From positions 124,001 through 188,000 of the forward strand of contig NZ_BROH01000002.1 in NCBI RefSeq assembly GCF_027923545.1: a DNA stretch of 64,000 nt. Direction: 5' to 3'. A program made the position numbers and the translations under genes. Below the pieces are notes generated by a model. It had not been told where the DNA came from. It was given only the letters and a program-made list of their open reading frames with translations, and searched no databases. Below are positions 1-8,038 of the stretch, one piece after another; the first letter of the stretch is position 1, and each line of letters opens with the position of its first letter. This DNA comes from Sinisalibacter aestuarii. Its GTDB lineage: Bacteria > Pseudomonadota > Alphaproteobacteria > Rhodobacterales > Rhodobacteraceae.

Positions 1-28
1 GCCCGGGCGGAAACGTCCGGGCCTTTTT
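1..28 (+). terminator. rho-independent terminator of a gene upstream of the window
   Basis: GCCCGGGCG pairs with CGTCCGGGC (one G-T wobble) around a short GAA-rich loop, and a T-rich tract follows. It must end a transcript that enters from the left edge. The DUF2244 gene starts 26 bases later. Confidence 0.75.
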
Positions 29-53
29 CTTGCCAGCACGAGCGCAGACCCCG

Positions 54-593
54 ATGCCCTACCACTGGGACAAACCCCTGACCGACGCGCCTGCCGCCGA
101 CGCCCCCGGCCATGCCGAGGGTGCGCCGCCGCTCGCCAGCCTCCACGCCTGGCCCTTCCGCTCGCTGCCCAAGCGCGGCTTCGCCTTCATCATCGGCATG
201 GCCTATATGCTGCTGCTGATCCCGGTCTCGGCCTTCGTCGGCACGCTGGCGGTCTGGTGGCTGCTGGTTCCGGGTCTCGCCGCCATCGCGGCGCTCTACT
301 GGTTCATCGGCAAGAGCTACCGCGACGGCGAGATCCTCGAAGAGCTCGACATCTGGCCCGACCTCGTCCGCCTGACCCGGCACGGCCCGCATGGGCGCCA
401 TGCAAGCTGGGAGGCCAACCTCTACTGGGTCACCCTCCAGATCCACCCCAGGGGCGGCCCGGTGCCGAATTACGTCACGCTGAAAGGCGCCGGCCGCGAA
501 GTCGAGATCGGCGCCTTTCTGTCAGACGACGAGCGCCCCCGGCTGCACGAAGAGCTGCGCCAGGCACTGGTTCTGGCGCAGTCGCGCCGCTAA
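54..593 (+). CDS. DUF2244 domain membrane protein
   Basis: A 179-residue protein of the DUF2244 family, whose function is unknown. Two membrane segments lie at about residues 42-64 and 68-86. They are followed by a soluble domain that contains the typical family end, GREVEIGAFLSDDER. I start it at the ATG that gives MPYHW, because family members usually begin MPYEW; an in-frame TTG 24 bases upstream is less likely. Its TAA stop overlaps the stop of the convergent efflux gene by four bases. The family assignment is firm; no role can be read from the sequence. Confidence 0.85.
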   Translation: MPYHWDKPLTDAPAADAPGHAEGAPPLASLHAWPFRSLPKRGFAFIIGMAYMLLLIPVSAFVGTLAVWWLLVPGLAAIAALYWFIGKSYRDGEILEELDIWPDLVRLTRHGPHGRHASWEANLYWVTLQIHPRGGPVPNYVTLKGAGREVEIGAFLSDDERPRLHEELRQALVLAQSRR

Positions 594-2053
594 TGCGCCG
601 TGCCCTGATCGGTCGGGCGGCGCACGAAAAACCCGGCAACGATCAGCAGAAGCGAGATCGCCGCGCCATAGGTGAAGCCTGCCCGCAGGCCCGCCGCCAT
701 CGCCTCGACCGCGCTCAGCCCCTGACCGAGCCCCGCTGCCGTCCGCAGCGACATGATCGACACGAAGAGCGCGATCCCCGCCGCACCCGCCACCTGCTGC
801 ACGGTGCCGATCACCGCGCTGCCATGCGAATAGAGATGCTTCGGCAGCGAGCCGAGGCTGGAGCTGAACAGCGGCGTGAACAGGAAGGCCAGCCCGGCGC
901 TGATCAGAACATGGCTTGCAAGCACAATGGCAATCGGGCTGCCGGTGCCGAGCGTGCTCATGGTCCAGAGCGCCGCGCTCACCGCCACGGTGCCGGGAAT
1001 CACCAGCTTGCGCGCGCCGAACCTGTCGTAGAGCCGCCCGACCAGCGGCGCGAGCAGCCCCATCAGCAACCCGCCCGGCAGCAGCATGAGGCCCGATTGC
1101 AGCGGCTCCATGCCCAGCACGTTTTGCATGTAGAGCGGCAGCAGGATGACCATGCCGAACAGCGCCATCATCGACAGCCCCATCATCACCACCGAAACGG
1201 TGAAAACCCGCACCCGGAAGGTGCGCAGATCGAGCAGCGCGCGCTCCTGCGGGCCGAGGACAAGCTGGCGCGCGATGAAGGCCACAAGCACCACCCCGCC
1301 GATGGCGAGCGGAAGCCAGGCCGGCAGCGCAGCGCCCTCGCCCTGCCCTTCGCCAATGGTCGACAGCCCGTAGACCACCCCGCCAAAGCCGATGGCGGCA
1401 AGCGGGACCGAGAGCAGATCGAGCGGCGCTTTCCGCGGCTCGGTGACGTTCTGAAGCTTGGCATAGCCCAGCGCCAGCGCGCCGAGCCCGATCGGAAGGA
1501 CGAGCCAGAACAGCCAGCGCCAGTCGAGCAGGTTCAGGATCAGGCCCGAAAGCGTCGGGCCGATGGCCGGGGCGACCGAGATCACGATCGAGATATTGCC
1601 CATGGTCTTGCCCCGGATTTCCGGCGGCACGAGGGTCATGATGGTGGTCATCAGAAGCGGCAGCATGATCGCGGTGCCCGAGGCCTGCACCACCCGCCCG
1701 GCAATCAAGACCCCAAGCCCCGGCGCCAGGGCGCTGATCAGCGTACCGAAGCTGAACAGGCTGAGCGCCGTGATGAAGACCGTGCGCGTGTGATAGCGCT
1801 GGATCAGGAAGCCGGTGATCGGAATCACCACCGCCATGGTCAGCAGAAAGGCCGTGGTCAGCCATTGCGCGGCGTTCGCCGTGATCTGCAGATCGACCAT
1901 CAGCCGGGGCAGCGCGACGCTCATGATCGTCTCGTTCAGGATCATCGTGAAGGTCGAGATCAGCAGCAGCATGATCACGACCCGGTCGCGTGCGGAAATC
2001 TGCGGGGGCGTAAATTCGCCGGACATGTCGGGCGACACGGGTTCAGAATGCAT
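590..2053 (-). CDS. MFS drug efflux transporter, DHA2 (EmrB/QacA-like) family
   Basis: An inner-membrane proton-driven exporter of about 487 residues. The N-terminal stretch with LNETIMSVALPRL and the adjoining AQWLTTAFLL is the signature of DHA2 14-helix drug transporters, and RYHTR and GPTLSGL correspond to MFS motifs A and C. The substrate cannot be told. No membrane-fusion (EmrA) partner is adjacent, so it may work alone. The start is uncertain: I chose the ATG giving MHSEPVSP. A longer frame exists upstream but reads as low-complexity Arg-rich sequence. A second ATG nine codons in (MSGEF) is also possible. No strong ribosome binding site decides it. Confidence 0.85.
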   Translation of the reverse strand: MHSEPVSPDMSGEFTPPQISARDRVVIMLLLISTFTMILNETIMSVALPRLMVDLQITANAAQWLTTAFLLTMAVVIPITGFLIQRYHTRTVFITALSLFSFGTLISALAPGLGVLIAGRVVQASGTAIMLPLLMTTIMTLVPPEIRGKTMGNISIVISVAPAIGPTLSGLILNLLDWRWLFWLVLPIGLGALALGYAKLQNVTEPRKAPLDLLSVPLAAIGFGGVVYGLSTIGEGQGEGAALPAWLPLAIGGVVLVAFIARQLVLGPQERALLDLRTFRVRVFTVSVVMMGLSMMALFGMVILLPLYMQNVLGMEPLQSGLMLLPGGLLMGLLAPLVGRLYDRFGARKLVIPGTVAVSAALWTMSTLGTGSPIAIVLASHVLISAGLAFLFTPLFSSSLGSLPKHLYSHGSAVIGTVQQVAGAAGIALFVSIMSLRTAAGLGQGLSAVEAMAAGLRAGFTYGAAISLLLIVAGFFVRRPTDQGTAH

Positions 2054-2223
2054 AACGGAACTCGGCTGGATCGAGGAAAGGGATCGGCGCAAAACCGCGC
2101 CGCGTCCCGGGGTCGCCCGGCTGCGCCCGAGAGTCAAGGCTCCCGTCGGGGCCGGTTACCCGCAGGCGGACACATAAGCGCAAACTGGCGCGGCAAGGGC
2201 ACAGCGGGGCGGGCTGGCCCGCC

Positions 2224-2682
2224 TCAGCCCAGCTTCGCCTTCACCATCGGGCCGACCTTGCCGAAATCCATCTGGCCGGTGAACTTGCCCTTGAGCTCGC
2301 CCATCACCTTGCCCATGTCGCGGATGCTTTCGGCGCCGACGCTGGCCATCGCCGCATCGACGGCGGTGGCCACCTCCTCGTCGGTCAGCTGTCGGGGCAG
2401 GAATTCCTCGATGATCGTGACTTCCGCGAGTTCCTTTTCGGCAAGCTCCAGCCGCCCGCCTTCCTCGTAGGCGCGGGCGCTTTCCTGGCGTTGCTTCACC
2501 ATCTTGCCGAGTATGGCGAGGATTTCCTCGTCCGAAACCTCGGTTTCTTCCCCCGTGCCCCGGAGCGCGATATCGCGGTCCTTGATGGCGGCGTTGATCA
2601 GCCGAAGCGTGGAGAGGCGCGCGGCCTCTTTCTCCCGCATCGCGGTCTTGAGCGCGTCGTTCAGGCGCGTGCGCATATCCAT
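2224..2682 (-). CDS. GatB/YqeY domain protein
   Basis: A 152-residue protein that matches the whole YqeY family. The family shares the C-terminal tRNA-binding-like domain of the amidotransferase subunit GatB but occurs as a free protein of about 150 residues. Visible hallmarks are the early MREKEAARLSTLRLINAAIK, the middle EEFLPRQLTDEE, and the end MGKVMGELKGKFTGQMDFGKV. A role linked to tRNA-dependent amidation has been proposed for the family but is not established. It is transcribed divergently from carA, with which it is often paired in alphaproteobacteria. Confidence 0.92.
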   Translation of the reverse strand: MDMRTRLNDALKTAMREKEAARLSTLRLINAAIKDRDIALRGTGEETEVSDEEILAILGKMVKQRQESARAYEEGGRLELAEKELAEVTIIEEFLPRQLTDEEVATAVDAAMASVGAESIRDMGKVMGELKGKFTGQMDFGKVGPMVKAKLG

Positions 2683-2773
2683 ACGATAGCGTCCCCGGTG
2701 GTTGCGATAACGGCCCCCGGCTTACCCCGTCCGGCCCGGCGAGACAAGCCGCGCCTTTGCCGCGCCGCAGCGC

Positions 2774-2802
2774 TTGACCCCCGCCCCCGCCGCACCTAGA
2801 AA
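2774..2802 (+). promoter_or_regulatory. sigma70-type promoter of carA
   Basis: TTGACC at 2774-2779 and TAGAAA at 2797-2802 are separated by exactly 17 bases, 30 bases ahead of the carA ATG. A good ribosome binding site (AGGGGAG) lies between. This is prediction from sequence only. Confidence 0.6.
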
Positions 2803-2831
2803 CACGACAATTTGGCCACAGGGGAGTCGCC

Positions 2832-4007
2832 ATGCCTGCCGCAGCACCCGCAACCGCACCCAAAAAGACCCACCCGACCGCCTGCCTCGCCCTGGCCGAT
2901 GGCACGGTGTTCTACGGCGCAGGCTTCGGCGCGACCGGAGAGACCACCGCCGAGTTGTGCTTCAACACCGCCATGACCGGCTATCAGGAAATCATGACCG
3001 ACCCGTCCTATGCGGGCCAGGTCGTCACCTTCACCTTCCCCCATATCGGCAATGTCGGCGTGAACGCCGAGGATGACGAGGCCAACGAGCCGGTGGCCGC
3101 CGGCATGGTGGTGAAATGGGATCCGACCGAGCCGTCCAACTGGCGGGCGACGGACGAGCTTCGGAGCTGGCTCGCAAGCCGGGGCCGGATCGGCATCGGC
3201 GGGGTCGATACCCGCCGCCTTACCCGCGCAATCCGCCAGCAGGGCAGCCCGCATGTGGCGCTGGCCCATGACCCGGACGGCAAGTTCGACATCGAGGCGC
3301 TGGTGGCCAGGGCACGCGCCTTTCCCGGCCTCGTCGGGCTCGACCTGGCGAAAGACGTCACCTGCCGCCAGTCCTACCACTGGGACGAGATGCGCTGGGC
3401 CTGGCCCGACGGCTACAAGCGGCAGGAAGCGCCCCGGCACAAGGTCGTCGCCATCGACTACGGCGCCAAGCGCAATATCTTGCGTTCGCTGGCCTCGGCC
3501 GGCTGCGACGTGACGGTGCTGCCCGCCACCGCCACCGCCGAAGAGGTGCGCGCGCTGAACCCCGATGGCGTGTTTCTCTCCAACGGGCCGGGCGATCCGG
3601 CGGCGACGGGCGAATATGCCGTGCCGATGATCCGCGAGCTTCTGGCCGACGAGGCTCTGCCGATCTTCGGCATCTGCCTCGGCCACCAGATGCTCGCCCT
3701 CGCGCTCGGCGCCAGGACCGTGAAGATGAACCACGGCCACCACGGCGCGAACCACCCGGTGAAGGACCATGACACCGGCAAGGTCGAGATCACCTCGATG
3801 AATCACGGCTTCACCGTCGACAGCCAGACCCTGCCCGATGGCGTGAAGGAAACCCATGTGAGCCTGTTCGACGGGTCGAATTGCGGCATCGCGCTGGAAG
3901 ACCGGCCGGTATTCTCGGTGCAATACCACCCCGAAGCCAGCCCCGGCCCGATGGACAGCTACTACCTGTTCGAGCGCTTCGCCGAGGCGATGGACGCACG
4001 CAAATAA
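2832..4007 (+). CDS. carA: carbamoyl-phosphate synthase small (glutaminase) subunit
   Basis: Hydrolyses glutamine and passes ammonia to CarB to make carbamoyl phosphate for arginine and pyrimidine synthesis, in the cytoplasm. The protein has 391 residues, normal for the family. The N-terminal CPSase_sm domain spans about residues 14-150 and has the [10 protein letters not shown]-like opening and [15 protein letters not shown]. The class I glutamine amidotransferase domain spans about 205-385. The nucleophile is Cys282 in GICLGHQ, with His366 and Glu368 in YHPEASPGP completing the triad. carB is not in the window. The start is fixed by AGGGGAG just upstream. Confidence 0.97.
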   Translation: MPAAAPATAPKKTHPTACLALADGTVFYGAGFGATGETTAELCFNTAMTGYQEIMTDPSYAGQVVTFTFPHIGNVGVNAEDDEANEPVAAGMVVKWDPTEPSNWRATDELRSWLASRGRIGIGGVDTRRLTRAIRQQGSPHVALAHDPDGKFDIEALVARARAFPGLVGLDLAKDVTCRQSYHWDEMRWAWPDGYKRQEAPRHKVVAIDYGAKRNILRSLASAGCDVTVLPATATAEEVRALNPDGVFLSNGPGDPAATGEYAVPMIRELLADEALPIFGICLGHQMLALALGARTVKMNHGHHGANHPVKDHDTGKVEITSMNHGFTVDSQTLPDGVKETHVSLFDGSNCGIALEDRPVFSVQYHPEASPGPMDSYYLFERFAEAMDARK

Positions 4008-4029
4008 TCCGCCCGGCCCCCTGCCGCCG

Positions 4030-4045
4030 TTAACCGCGCGTTAAC
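4030..4045 (+). promoter_or_regulatory. CtrA-type box, TTAA-N7-TTAAC
   Basis: TTAA at 4030-4033 and TTAA at 4041-4044 are separated by exactly seven bases, and a C follows. This is the full consensus site for the alphaproteobacterial cell-cycle/motility regulator CtrA. It lies about 43 bases ahead of the glycosyltransferase start, and no other gene reads from this gap. Binding is inferred. Confidence 0.6.
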
Positions 4046-4086
4046 ATTCCCTGCGCCATGCTTGCCCCGCAGAGGGACATTTGGCG

Positions 4087-6048
4087 ATGCAGGCACAGGA
4101 CAGCACGGGCAGAGAATGGGAGAGCGTGCGCCACGGGGCGGGCGCCTGGCCGCGGGCGGTCGCCACCGCTCCAACCCGGCGCAAGCCGGTGGGGCAGATC
4201 CTCGTCGAGCGCGGCGATCTCGCATCCGGCGATCTGGCGCGCGCCGTCGCCCTGCAGCAGCGCGAGGATGCCCGCTTCGGCGATATCCTTCTCGCACAGG
4301 GCATGGTCACTTCCGAAGCGCTCCATGCCGCGCTGGCCGAGCAATACGGCACCGAGGTGGCCGCGCTTGCCGCCGAACCGCCCGATGTGCGCCTCGTCGA
4401 TGCACTCGGAGCGGATTTCTGCATCCGCCACTCGGTTCTGCCGTGGAAGCGCGCGGGCGCGGCGACGGTGGTGATCTGCTCGCGGCCCGACGAATTCGCC
4501 CGCATCGCCCCGCACCTGACCGAGCGCTTCGGGCGGGTGCGCCTCGCCATCGCGCCCGAAGCCGATATCCAGTCGGCCCTGATCGCCACGCGGCACCGGG
4601 CGCTGGCGCAACGGGCCGAAACACGGGTGGCGGCGCATGAAAGCTGCCGCAGCTGGCAGACCGGCCCGGCCTGGCGCTACGTGGTGGCGATGCTGACGGC
4701 CATCGCCGCCCTCGCCCTTGCCTCGCCGGTCGCGGCCTTCGCGTTGCTCACCATCTGGGCGGTGCTCACCCTCAGCGTCAATTCCGCGCTGAAGCTCACC
4801 GCCGCCGTGCTTTACATGCGCCGCCGCTCGCGGGTGGAGCGCGCCAGCCATGAGGACATCGCCGGCGGCCCCGGCTTTCTGCGCCTGCCCACGGTGTCGA
4901 TCCTCGTGCCGCTGTTTCAGGAACGCGAAATCGCGGGGCGGCTGGTTCAACGGCTCGCCGCCCTCGATTACCCGCGCGAATTGCTCGATATCTGCCTCGT
5001 CGTCGAGGCCGATGACAGGCTGACGCAAGACACGCTGGCGCGCTCCGATCTGCCGCGCTGGATGCGCCAGATCACCGTGCCCGGCGGCGCCGTGCGCACC
5101 AAGCCGCGCGCGCTCAACTTCGCCCTCGATTTCGTGCGCGGCTCGATCGTCGGGGTCTATGACGCCGAAGACGCACCCGAGCCCGGCCAGATCCACAAGG
5201 TCGTGCGCCGCTTCGCCGAACGCGGGCCATCGGTGGCCTGCCTGCAGGGGGTGCTCGATTTCTACAACCCGCGCGAAAACTGGCTCGCCCGCGCCTTCAC
5301 CATCGAATACGCCACCTGGTTCCGGATCATCCTGCCCGGCTACGAGCGGATGGGGTTTGCCGTGCCGCTGGGCGGCACCACCCTGTTCTTTCGCCGCTCG
5401 GCGCTGGAAGAGCTCGGCGGCTGGGATGCCCATAACGTCACCGAAGATGCCGATCTGGGCATCCGCCTCGCCCGGCACGGCTACCGCACCGAATTCATCG
5501 AGACCGTCACCAAGGAAGAGGCCAATTGCCGCGCCCTGCCCTGGATCAAGCAGCGCTCGCGCTGGATCAAGGGCTACGCGATGACATGGGCGGTGCATAT
5601 GCGCAGGCCCCGCCGCCTGCTGGCCGAAATCGGCCTGCGCAAGTTTCTTGGCGTGCAGATCCTGTTTCTCGGCACGCTCAGCCAGTTCCTGCTCGCGCCG
5701 ATCCTGTGGAGCTTCTGGGCGCTGCCGCTCGGCCTGCCTCACCCGCTGGTAAACGCGATGCCGCCGGCGATGTTCTGGGTGCTGGCCGGGGTGTTCGCCT
5801 CGTCGGAGATTCTCACCATCGCCGTGGGCGTGCTGGCGGTCTCACAGGGCGAGCACCGCTTCCTGATGAAATGGGTGCCCAGCTTGCATGTCTACTGGCC
5901 GCTCGCCACCTTCGCCGCGATCAAGGGGGTGAGCGAGATCCTCACCAAACCGTTCTACTGGGACAAGACCCGCCACGGGCATCTGCACCGCGATCACGAT
6001 ATCTGGGCCGTCAGGCGCCCCCCGCTCCTGCGGCGGAATCGAGCCTGA
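4087..6048 (+). CDS. family 2 glycosyltransferase with N-terminal MshEN (c-di-GMP-binding) domain
   Basis: A 653-residue membrane polysaccharide synthase. The N-terminus carries two copies of the 24-residue MshEN motif, with Gly36/Gly43/Leu50/Gln57 and Gly65/Gly72/Leu79/Gln86 exactly 29 residues apart. In MshE and NfrB this arrangement binds cyclic di-GMP. A hydrophobic hairpin follows at about 195-240. The processive GT2 domain has DAED at 359-362, the TED motif at 452-454 and Q(489)RSRW(493), then further membrane helices to the end. NfrB has the same two modules but with MshEN at the C-terminus. The sugar is unknown. The start could be TTG at 4081 (GAGGG closer) instead of ATG 4087. Its 3' end overlaps the convergent GntR gene by 38 bases. 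Confidence 0.9.
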   Translation: MQAQDSTGREWESVRHGAGAWPRAVATAPTRRKPVGQILVERGDLASGDLARAVALQQREDARFGDILLAQGMVTSEALHAALAEQYGTEVAALAAEPPDVRLVDALGADFCIRHSVLPWKRAGAATVVICSRPDEFARIAPHLTERFGRVRLAIAPEADIQSALIATRHRALAQRAETRVAAHESCRSWQTGPAWRYVVAMLTAIAALALASPVAAFALLTIWAVLTLSVNSALKLTAAVLYMRRRSRVERASHEDIAGGPGFLRLPTVSILVPLFQEREIAGRLVQRLAALDYPRELLDICLVVEADDRLTQDTLARSDLPRWMRQITVPGGAVRTKPRALNFALDFVRGSIVGVYDAEDAPEPGQIHKVVRRFAERGPSVACLQGVLDFYNPRENWLARAFTIEYATWFRIILPGYERMGFAVPLGGTTLFFRRSALEELGGWDAHNVTEDADLGIRLARHGYRTEFIETVTKEEANCRALPWIKQRSRWIKGYAMTWAVHMRRPRRLLAEIGLRKFLGVQILFLGTLSQFLLAPILWSFWALPLGLPHPLVNAMPPAMFWVLAGVFASSEILTIAVGVLAVSQGEHRFLMKWVPSLHVYWPLATFAAIKGVSEILTKPFYWDKTRHGHLHRDHDIWAVRRPPLLRRNRA

Positions 6049-6664
6049 GCCGGGTCTCGAAGGCGCGGCTGATATGGGCGCGCAGGGCGGTATCGGCCGC
6101 ATCGCCATCGCGCGCCTCGATCGCCTGCACGATCGCATCATGCTCGGCGATCGCCTTCTCCGAACGCCCCTCCACCGCCAGCGAGGTGGTGGCCAGCAGC
6201 GCCATGGTGCGATGCACGAGATCGAGCTGCTGGACGAGATAGCGATTGTGGCTGGCCAGGTGGATCTGCTTGTGAAAGCGCCGGTTGGCCCGCGCCAAAG
6301 CCGACGGGTCGTTCACCCGCTTGCGGTCTTCCTCGACCAGTTCGCGCAGCACCCGTACCTCTTCCGGCGCCGCGTGCTGCGCCGCCAGCCGCGCCGCCAG
6401 CCCTTCCAGCTCGGCGCGCACGGCGTAAAGCTCGGCCAACTGGTTGTGATCGAGCGAGGCGACGATGAGCGAGCGCCCGTCGCGGATCAGCAGGCTCTGC
6501 GTTTCCAGCCGCTGCAGCGCCTCGCGGATCGGGGTGCGCGACACGCCGAACCGCTCGGCCAGCTCGCTTTCCACCATCCGCGCGCCGGGCCGGTAAATCC
6601 CGGCGTCGATCGCATCGAGGATCAGCGAATAGGCGTCTTTCTGCGTCGGTTTCTCGTCGGCCAC
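6011..6664 (-). CDS. GntR-family transcriptional regulator, FadR/FCD subfamily
   Basis: A 217-residue regulator. The winged helix-turn-helix spans about residues 10-75, with SELAERFGVSRTPIREALQRLE being the classic GntR recognition region. The all-helical FCD ligand domain covers the rest and includes FHKQIHLASHN and an EHDAIVQAIEARD stretch. These domains bind carboxylic-acid ligands, often through a metal. I start it at GTG 6664, which has GGGAGGA five bases upstream; an upstream in-frame ATG gives an unlikely Cys-containing extension. Palindromes with GTATAC cores sit just ahead of it, suggesting autoregulation. It is divergent from the pyrimidine nucleotidase gene. The ligand is unknown. 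Confidence 0.92.
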   Translation of the reverse strand: MADEKPTQKDAYSLILDAIDAGIYRPGARMVESELAERFGVSRTPIREALQRLETQSLLIRDGRSLIVASLDHNQLAELYAVRAELEGLAARLAAQHAAPEEVRVLRELVEEDRKRVNDPSALARANRRFHKQIHLASHNRYLVQQLDLVHRTMALLATTSLAVEGRSEKAIAEHDAIVQAIEARDGDAADTALRAHISRAFETRLRLDSAAGAGGA

Positions 6665-6675
6665 ATGATCCTCCC

Positions 6676-6689
6676 GTATACAATTGTAC
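6676..6689. promoter_or_regulatory. probable GntR operator 1
   Basis: The stretch contains GTATAC (6676-6681) merging into the 10-base palindrome TACAATTGTA (6679-6688). It sits 12 bases ahead of the GntR start codon. FCD-type GntR operators commonly have GTATAC-centred dyads. A second GTATAC core is centred exactly 50 bases away. Confidence 0.4.
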
Positions 6690-6723
6690 TGACTATGCAC
6701 GCGATTGCCGGATGATCAAGCTG

Positions 6724-6733
6724 CGGTATACCG
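6724..6733. promoter_or_regulatory. probable GntR operator 2
   Basis: CGGTATACCG is a perfect 10-base palindrome with a GTATAC core, midway between the divergent GntR and pyrimidine nucleotidase genes. It resembles TGGTATACCA-type GntR sites. Ownership by the adjacent regulator is inferred from position. Confidence 0.4.
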
Positions 6734-6797
6734 TGGAAGACCGTCGAGCGTGCCGCACCCCATTGCACCCCCGCCGCATCGCCCCTAGCTTGCGCTC

Positions 6798-7451
6798 ATG
6801 CTGCACCACCGCTTCTCACATGTGACCACCTGGGTCTTCGACCTCGACAATACGCTTTATCCGCCCTCGGCGGCGCTGTTCGACCAGATCGAGATACGCA
6901 TGACCCAATGGGTGATGGACGCGCTGGGGGTCGACCGCGACGAAGCCGACCGGCTGCGCGCCGAATACTGGCGCGATTACGGCACCACCCTGGCCGGGCT
7001 GATGCAGGTGCACGGGGTCGATCCCGGCCCCTATCTGACGGAGGTGCACGACATTTCCTTCGCTCCCCTCCACCCCGACCCGGAGCTTGCCGCGCGGATC
7101 GGCGATCTGCCCGGGCGGCGCATCGTGTTTACCAATGCCACCGTGCCCTATGCCGAACGGGTGATCGAGGCGCGCGGGCTGTCGGGGCTGTTCGATGCGG
7201 TCTATGGCGTCGAGGAAGCCGGGTTCCACCCCAAGCCGCATATCGAGGCTTTCGACACGGTCTTCGCCCGGGATGGGCTCGATCCGCTGGTCGCGGCGAT
7301 GTTCGAGGACGATCCGCGCAACCTCGCCGTTCCTCACGCCAAGGGGATGCAGACGGTGCATGTGGCGCCCGAGCCCAGCCCCGCCGCGCATATCCACCAC
7401 CACACCGACGATCTGGCCGGTTTTCTCACGCGCCTCTCCACCCGCGACTGA
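6798..7451 (+). CDS. HAD-family pyrimidine 5'-nucleotidase
   Basis: A 217-residue HAD phosphatase of the SDT1/PPN1-like pyrimidine 5'-nucleotidase group, predicted to dephosphorylate nucleoside monophosphates such as UMP or CMP. Motif I is FDLDNTLYPP near residues 14-23, with the first Asp as nucleophile. Motif II is the Thr in VFTNAT, motif III the Lys in HPKPH, and motif IV FEDDPRNL. A helical cap lies between motifs I and II, as in subclass I HADs. It is transcribed away from the GntR gene, so the same operators could affect it. The family call is strong; the substrate is by similarity only. Confidence 0.9.
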   Translation: MLHHRFSHVTTWVFDLDNTLYPPSAALFDQIEIRMTQWVMDALGVDRDEADRLRAEYWRDYGTTLAGLMQVHGVDPGPYLTEVHDISFAPLHPDPELAARIGDLPGRRIVFTNATVPYAERVIEARGLSGLFDAVYGVEEAGFHPKPHIEAFDTVFARDGLDPLVAAMFEDDPRNLAVPHAKGMQTVHVAPEPSPAAHIHHHTDDLAGFLTRLSTRD

Positions 7452-7554
7452 CCGCCCGGCGGCGGCGCGGCAAAGGTGCCCCTTCACAAGCCCGTGCGCG
7501 CCGGTCTATCCTGTTGGCAAGGAACGCTTTCGCAACCCGCATGGAGGTTTGACC

Positions 7555-7635
7555 ATGGCCGCTCTCGTCCTGGTAATGCTGGCATTCACGCTGGTCTTCT
7601 TCATCGTCATGATGATGATCTCTGTCGGCCGCTGA
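7555..7635 (+). CDS. 26-aa single-span membrane miniprotein ending ISVGR
   Basis: The frame encodes 26 residues, nearly all hydrophobic (MAALVLVMLAFTLVFFIVMM...), ending MISVGR. A clean ribosome binding site, GGAGG, sits six bases ahead of the ATG. The next gene downstream ends in the same ISVGR after a hydrophobic stretch, which supports a real, related pair. No function is known. It could equally be a spurious frame, but the ribosome binding site and shared C-terminus argue for it. Confidence 0.6.
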   Translation: MAALVLVMLAFTLVFFIVMMMISVGR

Positions 7636-7642
7636 GCCGGTG

Positions 7643-7663
7643 CTGCGGGCCTGCGGCCCGCAG
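7643..7663 (+). terminator. hairpin after the 26-aa gene
   Basis: CTGCGGGCC and GGCCCGCAG form a perfect 9-bp stem with a TGC loop, seven bases after the miniprotein stop. There is no T-tract, so it may be a transcript-stabilising hairpin rather than a terminator. Confidence 0.35.
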
Positions 7664-7787
7664 ATGTCTACCGTTTGGCCAGCCGCATATGCGTGCGGTG
7701 CCGGACTGGCTTGCGACAAATTGGCTTATTCAAAAACCCAAATACATATCGGACAAGGAGCGTCACATCCAACGGAGGAGACGCGCC

Positions 7788-8027
7788 ATGGAAATGTCCA
7801 GCCACCCGGACCCCACCCACGCCAAAGCCCACTCGCTGCCCGGCGAGCCGCATAACCGCGACATGTCAAATCCCGGCGAAGTCTGGGCCTTCGTGCTTGC
7901 CGTGGTGCTCCTCGCCGTGCTCGGCCTGGCCTTCGCCATTGCCGGGCTTGCCGGCGTCGGCACGGTCATGGTGGCGCTTGTGCCGGTGATCTATATCGTG
8001 CTGATCACCATCTCGGTCGGGCGCTAG
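7788..8027 (+). CDS. 79-aa small membrane protein ending ISVGR
   Basis: A small protein with a polar N-terminal half rich in His and Pro (about residues 1-30) and a hydrophobic half with one or two membrane segments (about 31-55 and 58-75). The last residues, ITISVGR, repeat those of the 26-aa protein upstream. The start is set by CGGAGGAG seven bases before the ATG. The 152-base gap to the upstream gene holds a hairpin and an AT-rich stretch that could contain its own promoter. I do not recognise the family. Confidence 0.75.
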   Translation: MEMSSHPDPTHAKAHSLPGEPHNRDMSNPGEVWAFVLAVVLLAVLGLAFAIAGLAGVGTVMVALVPVIYIVLITISVGR

Positions 8028-8038
8028 GCACCTTCCCC

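Noticed and set aside
257-2470. 737-residue plus-strand frame
   Set aside because: Composed of His/Arg/Gln-rich antisense translation of the efflux gene and YqeY.
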